Shown here in pieces: positions 6,267 to 11,290 of a DNA stretch of 11,290 nt; positions within the stretch are counted from its first letter, which is position 1; each line of letters opens with the position of its first letter. Source of the stretch: CAZGTQ01 sp964528575 (lineage in GTDB: Bacteria; Planctomycetota; UBA1135; GCA-002686595); NCBI GenBank assembly GCA_964528575.1, contig CAZGTQ010000165.1, positions 1 through 11,290 on the forward strand. The letters run 5' to 3'. The notes beneath the pieces were generated by a model, which saw nothing but the letters and a program-made list of their open reading frames with translations, was not told the origin of the DNA and searched no databases. The translations under genes and the position numbers were made by a program.

Positions 6267-6860
6267 ATGCGTCGACCCGACCGACTGTGCCAACCAGGCT
6301 CGTGGGGCGCTGCGCTGATGTGTGCCGTCGCGGCGGCCGCCTCTTCTTGTGGTGACGGTAGCTTCCTTGCTCGCGTGGAGGTCGAGAAGACGTTTCGTGC
6401 GTCGGAGCATCCTGGGCTCACAGGCAGAGATCTGTGTGAGGCGATCCTCGGGAATCCGCAGATCGAGGTGTTGGATTTCTCTGACGCGGGCCACGTACTG
6501 GACGAGGATGTCTATTGTGCGTCCCGATTGCCTTCGCTGCGCCGAGCCTACCTTGGTGGTTCCGGAGTCACCGATGCTGGACTTCTTTCCCTGATCTCGG
6601 TCGATACGCTGGAGCTGGTTGACATGCAGATGTCGACAGGCATCTCGATCGGTGCGGTGCAGGCGTTCATGACCGCGCGTCCCGACTGTCGCGTGGTTCA
6701 CAGCTTACCTGCTTCGGTTTCGTGGTTGTGCGAGGCTAGAGCTGTGTTACGTCGCGCTCGTGAAGCTGCCGAGAGTGAGGGAGAGCTCGATCGCTCACGT
6801 GCCTTGGATGAGGCACTGAAGTGTCTTGAGGGGGAGCTTGCGCGCCTCGGGATCAGGTGA
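6267..6860 (+). CDS. Passenger gene D, LRR-like lipoprotein
   Basis: A 197-residue protein starting with ATG at 6267, only 3 nt beyond repeat R4, so its translation signals must lie inside the transposase remnant (a weak GAAGGTG is the only purine run). Residues 1-28 form a signal peptide ending AAAASSC, a plausible but non-canonical lipobox with Cys28. Residues about 50-130 show leucine-rich-repeat spacing: IEVLDFSDAGHVLDEDVYCA, LPSLRRAYLGGSGVTDAGLL and LELVDMQMSTG, including the TDAGLL motif common in planctomycete LRR proteins. The C-terminus (about 145-197) is a charged helix that could form a coiled coil (LRRAREAAESEGELDRSRAL). It is probably attached to a membrane on the outer side, perhaps as a protein-binding module; the partner is unknown. 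An alternative start at the internal ATG (MCAVAAAASSC) would leave almost no basic N-region. Confidence 0.78.
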   Translation: MRRPDRLCQPGSWGAALMCAVAAAASSCGDGSFLARVEVEKTFRASEHPGLTGRDLCEAILGNPQIEVLDFSDAGHVLDEDVYCASRLPSLRRAYLGGSGVTDAGLLSLISVDTLELVDMQMSTGISIGAVQAFMTARPDCRVVHSLPASVSWLCEARAVLRRAREAAESEGELDRSRALDEALKCLEGELARLGIR

Positions 6861-6889
6861 GCGCTCTGGGCTCGGGCGGTCGCGCGCGT

Positions 6890-6929
6890 CCTGTCCGCAG
6901 ACCCTTGCGCCGCACAAAGCTCGGACAGG
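6890..6929 (+). repeat. Hairpin after gene D, best-preserved copy
   Basis: CCTGTCCG (6890-6897) pairs perfectly with CGGACAGG (6922-6929). Inner pairing of TTG with CAA and AG with CT leaves bulges, giving a 40-nt imperfect stem. It begins 29 nt after the gene D stop, as at gene C. No transposase follows, so this copy marks the right end of the array. It resembles integron attC sites only in general shape; the GTTRRRY core is absent. Confidence 0.75.
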
Positions 6930-7126
6930 GCGGGCGTCGTAGACGGTGGCGACGCGATTCGCCGGCCTCGGTTGCAAGGCCGGCCCCTCCCGCCTCCCGC
7001 GGGTGGGCGTCGAGCATGTCGGCGGGACCCGTTGGACGTCGCGCTCGACCGCCCCGTCCCTGGTCACGCGCGCTGCCAGACATTCCGAGGACCCCGCAGA
7101 CCGGCGGAGAAGGGCGAAACACGAGC
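6930..7126. other. Gene-free spacer between the array and the right flank
   Basis: I see no gene here. The stretch separates gene D (plus) from the convergent SDR gene (minus) and contains one perfect stem-loop at 6961-6984. Short open frames are present on both strands but show no start signals or recognisable motifs. Confidence 0.5.
6961..6984. terminator. Perfect 8-bp stem-loop between convergent genes
   Basis: GCCGGCCT and AGGCCGGC flank the 8-nt loop CGGTTGCA. It lies between the convergent ends of gene D and the SDR gene, a usual place for a bidirectional terminator. There is no T-tract on either strand, so the role as a terminator is only a positional inference. Confidence 0.35.
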
Positions 7127-7870
7127 CTACGTGGCGCGGCGGCGTACGCGCGTCGTGCTCGCTTGGTCGGTCGCCCACAGGACGATCTCGCCGACGTTGA
7201 CGTGCGGCGGGCGCGTCACCGCGTACAGGATCGCGTCGGCGACGTCGGCGGGCGTGAGCGGCTCCACGCCGCGGTAGATCGCCGCCGCGCGCTCGGCGTC
7301 GCCGCGGAAGCGCACGAGGCTGAAGTCGGTCTGGACCATGCCGGGGTCGACGGTCGTGAAGCGCACGCCGCTCTCCGCCGCGTCGATCCGCGCCGCCTCG
7401 TAGAGCGCGCGGACCGCGTGCTTCGTCGCACAGTACACGCCGCCGCCGGGGTAGACCTGCCGGCCGGCGACGCTGCCGAGGAAGACCTGGTCGCCGGCGC
7501 CGCGCTCGATCTGCGCGGGCAACGTCGCCCGCAACACGTTGAGGACGCCCTTGACGTTCGTGTCGACGACGATGCTCCATTCGTCGGGGTCGCCCGACTG
7601 GAGCGGCTCGGTGCCGAGCGCGAGCCCCGCGTTGTTCACGACGACGTCGAACGCGCGGCCGCCGAGCGCGGCTTCCAGGCCCGCCGCATCGCGCACGTCG
7701 AGGACGACCGTCTCGGCCACGAGCTCCGCGGCCAGCGCCGCGAGCCGGTCCGCCCGACGGGCGAGGAGCACCGTGCGCGCGCCGGCGCCGGCGAGCGCGC
7801 GGGCGGTCGCGGCGCCGATGCCGGCGGAAGCACCGGTCACGAGGGCGAGCTTGTCCTGGAGCGGCTGCAT
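7127..7870 (-). CDS. SDR-family NADP-dependent oxidoreductase (YdfG-like)
   Basis: A 247-residue classical short-chain dehydrogenase/reductase, the usual length. It has the Rossmann motif VTGASAGIGAA (residues 11-21), a basic pair after beta-2 (ARRADRL, residues 37-43) that favours NADP(H), NNAG (79-82), catalytic Asn105, Ser133 (GSVAG), Tyr146 and Lys150 (YCATK), and DPGMVQTDFSLVRFRGD. The ending TRPPHVNVGEIVLWATDQAS is typical of the YdfG group, which oxidises 3-hydroxy acids such as L-allo-threonine or serine and reduces malonic semialdehyde. The substrate here is inferred from similarity only. The start is the ATG at 7870, directly before MQPLQDKLALVTGASAG; the frame stays open upstream but without homology. 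It is cytoplasmic and divergent from the OsmC-like gene 75 nt away. No strong ribosome-binding site is visible. Confidence 0.92.
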   Translation of the reverse strand: MQPLQDKLALVTGASAGIGAATARALAGAGARTVLLARRADRLAALAAELVAETVVLDVRDAAGLEAALGGRAFDVVVNNAGLALGTEPLQSGDPDEWSIVVDTNVKGVLNVLRATLPAQIERGAGDQVFLGSVAGRQVYPGGGVYCATKHAVRALYEAARIDAAESGVRFTTVDPGMVQTDFSLVRFRGDAERAAAIYRGVEPLTPADVADAILYAVTRPPHVNVGEIVLWATDQASTTRVRRRAT

Positions 7871-7900
7871 CGGCGGACTGTAACCGGCCGGCGGCTCGTG

Positions 7901-7906
7901 TAGCCT
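7901..7906 (+). promoter_or_regulatory. Possible -10 box of the OsmC-like gene
   Basis: TAGCCT lies 39 nt before the OsmC start in the short divergent spacer. The same hexamer, or TAGCAT, occurs before the methyltransferase gene, so it may be a local -10 variant. No clear -35 is visible. Confidence 0.3.
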
Positions 7907-7945
7907 CGGGCTTTCGCGGGACGCGGCGACCAAGGGAGACGAACC

Positions 7946-8356
7946 ATGGTGCGGATGAAGGTGACCTACGAGGGCGAGCTGCGGTGTCGCGCGACGCACG
8001 GTCCGTCGGAGGCCGAGCTCGTGACGGACGCGCCGGTCGACAACCACGGCCGCGGCGCGTCGTTCTCGCCGACCGACCTGCTGGCGACGTCGCTCGGCAC
8101 GTGCATGCTCACCGTGATGGGCATCACGGCGCGCACGCGCGGCTGGGAGCTCGCGGGCGCGTGGCTCGAGGTCGAGAAGGCGATGGTCGCCGACCCCGCG
8201 CGCCGCGTCGGCCGCCTCGCGCTCGCGTTCCACGTCCCCGGCGACTGGAGCGAGGAGCAGCGCGCGACGCTCGAAAAGGCCGCGCTCGGCTGCCCGGTCG
8301 CGCGCAGCATCCACCCCGACATCGAGCTGCCCGTCGAGTTCGTCTGGGGCGGGTGA
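7946..8356 (+). CDS. OsmC/Ohr-family protein
   Basis: A 136-residue protein of normal length for the family. It starts with ATG at 7946, with GGGAG about 7 nt upstream. The two redox-active cysteines are in their usual places: Cys53 in LLATSLGTCMLTVMGI and Cys116 in ALGCPVARSI. FSPTDLLATSLGTC is the family hallmark. OsmC and Ohr proteins reduce organic hydroperoxides in the cytoplasm using dithiol reductants and act as homodimers; many members of this YhfA-like branch have no tested substrate. A role in peroxide defence is therefore inferred from family. The gene diverges from the SDR gene and ends 16 nt before the convergent membrane-protein gene. Codon use is strongly GC-rich, as expected for the chromosome. 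Confidence 0.92.
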   Translation: MVRMKVTYEGELRCRATHGPSEAELVTDAPVDNHGRGASFSPTDLLATSLGTCMLTVMGITARTRGWELAGAWLEVEKAMVADPARRVGRLALAFHVPGDWSEEQRATLEKAALGCPVARSIHPDIELPVEFVWGG

Positions 8357-8372
8357 ACGAGGAGTCGCAGTC

Positions 8373-9878
8373 TCAGCGCGACACCGCGTACACCAGCGGC
8401 TCCTGCGGCGGGCGCGGGTCGAGCCGCAAGGGCAAGCGGCGCAGCGCGTCGGCGAAACGGCGCACCGGCTCCGCGCGCGCGTCGCCCTCGAGCAGGTCCG
8501 CATCGACGTAGACCGCGCGGCCGGCGCGCAACGCGGTGCCCGCGCCCTGCAGCAGCTTCTCGATCTGCGCGTCCCACAGCCGCCGCGGCACGAGGTCGAG
8601 CTCGCGGCGCGCGTCGACCGCCAGGCGCGAGCCGCCGAACGAGCTCAGCGCGTGCATCCGCGGCAGCGAGCCGGTGATCACGTACGCATCGGCCTCGGTC
8701 GTCTGCTCGATCGCGCGCGTCCACTCGAGCGGCCCCGGTCCGGTGTCGTACGCGCGCAGCCGGCGCCAGCCGAACGCGCCCTGCGCCAGCGCGAGCGCGA
8801 CGACGAGCGCGAGCGCGACGCGCGCGAGCCCCGCTCCACGCCGCCCCGTCCAGCGCGCCGTGCCGTCCGCCAGCGCGAGCGCGAGCAGCGGATAGAGCGA
8901 GAGGTAGTACGCCCCGTCCTCGCGGATCCCGCCCTGCGGCAGGACGACGAGGAACGGCAGCGCGGCGACGAGCCCGCCGGCGCGCAGCCCCGCGCGCCGC
9001 GCGAACAGGAGCGCGACCAGGCCGAGCGCGAGCGCGCCCGCCGGGCGCAGCAGCTCGGCGGCGAGGAACGCGCCGACCTCGCTCGGGCCGAACAGGCCGC
9101 GCGTGCGCAGCCCGTCGGCGAGCATGCGGCCGAACACGACGAGCACGCCCGCGGGATTCGCGTGCGTCGCGCGCTGCGCGTCGGTCGCGCGCGCCTGGAG
9201 GAAGACGAGCGCGCCGAGCAGCGCGAGCACGAGCGCGACGACGCCGATCCGCGCCGCGGCGGCACGCCAGCGCAGCGGCTCGCGGCCGACGCCGGCGCGG
9301 GCGAGCACGACCAGGCCGGGCAGCAGCAGCGCGTGGACCAGGTGCGTGAGCATCGCGGCCGCGCACGCCGCGGCGAGCAGCGCCGTGGCGCGGCGCGCCT
9401 GGGCGTCGCGCGCGGCGAGCGCGAGGTGCGTCGCCAGCGCCGCGCCGAGGAGCTGGACCGAGTGCACCTCGACCGTCGTCGCGAAGAACCACGTGCCCGG
9501 CGTCAGCGCGACGAGCGCGGCCCACGCGAGCGCGAGCGGCGTCGCGCGCTGCGCGTCGACGCGGCGCACGAGCCGGTGCAGCGTGACCGCGAGCACGGCG
9601 ACCGCCGCCGCGCCCGCGAGCGCGGACAGCCAGCCGAGCGCGTCGGGCACGCTCCAGCCGACCGACGCCGCGAACGCGCGGTGCAGGAGCCAGCCGAGCG
9701 GGACGTACGCGGCGTTGTAGTACGGCGCGGGGCCGCCGCTGACCATGCTCGCCAGGTGGACGCCGTCGCTGAACGTCTGCTCCTGACGCGTCGCGCCGTA
9801 CAGCGCCAGCGCGAGGGCGAACGCGGGCGCGGCAGCAAAGACCGGACCGGAGAGAGGTGCGCGGCGCAAGGGGCGCAC
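8373..9878 (-). CDS. Polytopic membrane protein, GT-C glycosyltransferase-like
   Basis: A 501-residue integral membrane protein. The frame begins with GTG at 9878, with GAGAGG 7 nt upstream. I estimate 9-11 transmembrane helices, the first at residues about 10-28. After it comes a polar loop, RQEQTFSDGVHLASMVSGG then APYYNAAYVPLGWLLHRAF. A conserved Asp in the first external loop followed by a Gly/Pro-rich turn is the pattern of GT-C enzymes (PMT/ArnT, DUF2723), which transfer sugars from polyprenyl-phosphate carriers outside the membrane. The last 130 residues (from RLRAYDTGPGPLEWTRAIEQ) form a soluble C-terminal domain. Sugar donor and acceptor are unknown. It could also be another polytopic protein of similar shape; membrane location is certain, enzyme class only probable. 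Confidence 0.75.
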   Translation of the reverse strand: MRPLRRAPLSGPVFAAAPAFALALALYGATRQEQTFSDGVHLASMVSGGPAPYYNAAYVPLGWLLHRAFAASVGWSVPDALGWLSALAGAAAVAVLAVTLHRLVRRVDAQRATPLALAWAALVALTPGTWFFATTVEVHSVQLLGAALATHLALAARDAQARRATALLAAACAAAMLTHLVHALLLPGLVVLARAGVGREPLRWRAAAARIGVVALVLALLGALVFLQARATDAQRATHANPAGVLVVFGRMLADGLRTRGLFGPSEVGAFLAAELLRPAGALALGLVALLFARRAGLRAGGLVAALPFLVVLPQGGIREDGAYYLSLYPLLALALADGTARWTGRRGAGLARVALALVVALALAQGAFGWRRLRAYDTGPGPLEWTRAIEQTTEADAYVITGSLPRMHALSSFGGSRLAVDARRELDLVPRRLWDAQIEKLLQGAGTALRAGRAVYVDADLLEGDARAEPVRRFADALRRLPLRLDPRPPQEPLVYAVSR

Positions 9879-9888
9879 AGGCTAGCCT
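9879..9888. promoter_or_regulatory. 10-nt palindrome in a divergent intergenic region
   Basis: AGGCTAGCCT is a perfect palindrome next to the GTG of the membrane-protein gene and before the methyltransferase. It presents TAGCCT on both strands, so it could be a -10 element for either direction or an operator half-site pair. With only one copy seen this is weak. Confidence 0.25.
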
Positions 9889-9942
9889 CTCGTCCGCCTC
9901 CGCCGCCCATGTTCTCGTCGCGCGAGCGCGCACGCCATCGGG

Positions 9943-9948
9943 TAGCAT
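9943..9948 (+). promoter_or_regulatory. Possible -10 box of the methyltransferase gene
   Basis: TAGCAT ends 8 nt before the GTG at 9957. If it is used as a -10 box, transcription would start at or next to the start codon and the mRNA would be leaderless. This fits the lack of a Shine-Dalgarno sequence before 9957. Confidence 0.3.
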
Positions 9949-9956
9949 CCTGCGCC

Positions 9957-10607
9957 GTGTCCAGCGTCTCCACACCCGCGACGGCGGCGCACCTCGCCTA
10001 CCTCGCCGAGCGGACGCGCGGCGAGGACGCGTTCCTCGCCGACCTGAAACGCGCCGCCGCCGACGCGGCGATCCCCGCGATCTGGATCGCGCCGGAACAG
10101 GCGAGCCTGATGCAGATCCTGCTCCAGCTCGCCGGCGCGCGGGACGTCGTCGAGGTCGGCACGCTCGCCGGCTACTCGGCGATCGCGATGGCGCGCGCGC
10201 TCCCGCCCGCGGGCCGCGTGCGCACGATCGAGCTCGAGCCGCGCTTCGCGGACTTCGCCGAGAGCTGGATCGCGCGCTCGGACGTCGCCGAGCGGATCGA
10301 GGTGCTGCGCGGCGCGGGCGCGGACGTCCTCCCGACGCTCGCGGACGCGTCGGCCGACGCGTGCTTCCTCGACGCCGACAAGGGCGGCTACCCGCTCTAT
10401 CTCGAGGAGAGCCTGCGGATCCTGCGTCCCCGCGGCTTGGTCCTCGTCGACAACGCGTTCGCGTTCGGCCAGCTCTTCGACCAACGCCCGACCGACCGCG
10501 AAGTCGAAGCCGTGCGCCGCTTCAACGACCTGATGGCTGCCCGCGAGGGCCTGCACAGCATCATCGTTCCGATCGGCGACGGCCTGTGGGTCGGCGTCAA
10601 GGAGTAG
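9957..10607 (+). CDS. Class I SAM-dependent O-methyltransferase (family 3)
   Basis: A 216-residue protein from GTG at 9957; an ATG at 9909 would give 232 residues. I prefer 9957 because similarity begins there and family members are about 220 residues long. Motifs of the caffeoyl-CoA/catechol O-methyltransferase family are clear: VVEVGTLAGYSAIAMARALP (SAM-binding motif I), RTIELEP (acidic residue for the ribose), CFLDADKGGYPLYLEESLRI (metal-binding Asp residues and the DADK motif) and RPRGLVLVDNAF. These enzymes methylate hydroxyl groups of small aromatic molecules in the cytoplasm with a divalent metal; the natural substrate here is unknown. The PfkB kinase starts 3 nt after its stop, so the two are probably co-transcribed. 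Confidence 0.9.
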   Translation: MSSVSTPATAAHLAYLAERTRGEDAFLADLKRAAADAAIPAIWIAPEQASLMQILLQLAGARDVVEVGTLAGYSAIAMARALPPAGRVRTIELEPRFADFAESWIARSDVAERIEVLRGAGADVLPTLADASADACFLDADKGGYPLYLEESLRILRPRGLVLVDNAFAFGQLFDQRPTDREVEAVRRFNDLMAAREGLHSIIVPIGDGLWVGVKE

Positions 10608-10610
10608 CTC

Positions 10611-11290
10611 GTGTCCCAGCGCGTCACGATCGTCGGCTCGGCGTACATGGACCTCGTCGTCCACGCGCCGCGCTTCCCCGAGCCCGGCGAGAGCGTCGTC
10701 GGCACCGACTTCGAGATCCACGCCGGCGGCAAGGGCGTCCACCGCGCCGTCGCCGCCGCGCGGCTCGGGGCCACCGCGACGCTCGTCGGCTGCGTCGGCG
10801 AGGACGCGTGGGGCAGCGAGCTGCGCGCCGTGCTCGCGTCCGAGGGCATCGATCTGTCGCACTTCGTCACGCACAAGGAGCAGCGCACGGGCACAGCGGT
10901 GATCGCCGTCGTGCCCGGCGGCCGCACGGCGCTGCTCGGCGTCCCCGGCGCGAACGACCGGCTCGACGTCGAGCAGGTCGACACGGCCGCCGACGAGATC
11001 GCGGACTCGCGCGTGCTGATCCTGCACCGCGGGCTCCCCGAGGCGGCCGCCGCGCGCGCCATCTCGCTCGCCAAGCGCGCGGACGTGCTCGTGATCCTCA
11101 ACGCGTCGCCGAGCGGTCCGATCGAGCAGGAAGTGCTCGCGCAGGTCGACGTGCTCGTCGCGCGCGAGGGGTGCGCGCGGCTGCTCGCCGGCGACGGCGA
11201 AGGCGTCTCGCCCGGCGGCCTCGCGCGCCGCCTGCACGCGCTGGGCCCGACGCGCATCGTGATCACGCGCGGCTCGTCCGGCGCGCTGGC
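10611..11290 (+). CDS. PfkB-family (ribokinase-like) carbohydrate kinase, N-terminal part
   Basis: The first 226 codons of a PfkB kinase cut by the window edge. It starts with GTG at 10611, 3 nt after the methyltransferase stop. GSAYMDLVVHAPRFPEPGES is the usual N-terminus, and GGKGVHRAVAAARLGATATL is the first PfkB signature. The family would phosphorylate a sugar with ATP. Compared with E. coli ribokinase, several ligand residues differ: Asn14 is Tyr, Asn46 is His (GGKGVH for GGKGAN), Glu143 is Gly (LHRGLP) and the Mg-related NxxE motif is RxxC (VLVAREGCA). Asp16, Gly42 and Lys43 remain. It is either specific for another substrate or a degenerate kinase. The catalytic GAGD motif lies beyond the edge and cannot be checked. 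Codon use is typical of the chromosome. Confidence 0.88.
   Translation, partial: MSQRVTIVGSAYMDLVVHAPRFPEPGESVVGTDFEIHAGGKGVHRAVAAARLGATATLVGCVGEDAWGSELRAVLASEGIDLSHFVTHKEQRTGTAVIAVVPGGRTALLGVPGANDRLDVEQVDTAADEIADSRVLILHRGLPEAAAARAISLAKRADVLVILNASPSGPIEQEVLAQVDVLVAREGCARLLAGDGEGVSPGGLARRLHALGPTRIVITRGSSGAL

Noticed and set aside
3585..6929. Calling the hairpins integron attC sites
   Set aside because: Size and folded shape are suggestive, but the RYYYAAC/GTTRRRY core sites are absent and no integron integrase is in the window.
3585..6929. Calling the hairpins intrinsic terminators
   Set aside because: No T-run follows any of them, and the conserved arm sequence is more than a terminator needs.
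515..6929. CRISPR array
   Set aside because: The repeats are far too long and widely spaced, the spacers are whole genes, and there are no cas genes.
8652..9950. Plus-strand upstream extension of the methyltransferase frame
   Set aside because: The extension is a charged Arg/Glu/Ala shadow of the membrane-protein gene; methyltransferase homology begins only near 9960.
7966..9975. Minus-strand 669-codon open frame across the OsmC and membrane-protein genes
   Set aside because: Arg/Ala-rich low-complexity translation without motifs; the overlapping frames with clear OsmC and membrane features explain the DNA.
9882..11237. Minus-strand 451-codon frame opposite the methyltransferase and kinase
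   Set aside because: Antisense shadow; the plus strand has clear SAM-binding and PfkB motifs.
1..11290. tRNA or rRNA genes
   Set aside because: I saw no cloverleaf with a TTCRANNC arm and no conserved rRNA segments on either strand, although a short tRNA could be missed by eye.

Overview
The window looks like a piece of chromosome from a high-GC bacterium. My best guess is Planctomycetota, held at moderate-to-low confidence. It rests on a secreted FG-GAP/VCBS protein at the left edge, an exported FG-GAP-like protein and an LRR-like lipoprotein inside the window, weak Shine-Dalgarno signals, and GC-saturated wobble positions in the flanking genes. No rRNA or tRNA is present to settle it.

Left flank (1-514): the 5' part of a secreted FG-GAP/VCBS protein on the minus strand, then a leader and an open stretch I cannot name.

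Centre (515-6929): a repetitive accessory region with four consecutive units, all in the same orientation. Each unit has (i) a decayed copy of the C-terminal half of a DDE/rve-type transposase, ending in a 117-nt tail that aligns without gaps in all four copies (1171-1287, 2217-2333, 4114-4230, 6147-6263), and (ii) directly after it one unrelated single-copy gene. The genes are A (1389-1880, unknown), B (2422-3525, exported, unknown), C (4265-5575, exported FG-GAP-like propeller) and D (6267-6860, LRR-like lipoprotein). After B, C and D comes a 39-40-nt imperfect inverted repeat with CCTGTCC/GGACAGG arms; a remnant of its left arm follows A. A second motif starting GTGTCCAC follows in units 2-4. 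The passenger genes look clearly less GC-biased than the flanks. The layout resembles a gene-cassette array whose spacers are insertion-sequence remnants. It could be a capture system, a series of nested insertions at one hotspot, or tandem duplications with replaced passengers; sequence alone cannot decide.

Right flank (6930-11290): ordinary high-GC chromosomal genes. They are an SDR oxidoreductase (minus), an OsmC/Ohr-type protein (plus), a large polytopic membrane protein resembling GT-C glycosyltransferases (minus), an O-methyltransferase (plus) and, 3 nt behind it, the start of a PfkB sugar kinase (plus, cut by the window edge). The kinase has lost several residues that bind ribose and metal in canonical ribokinase. 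Only the methyltransferase-kinase pair looks like an operon.
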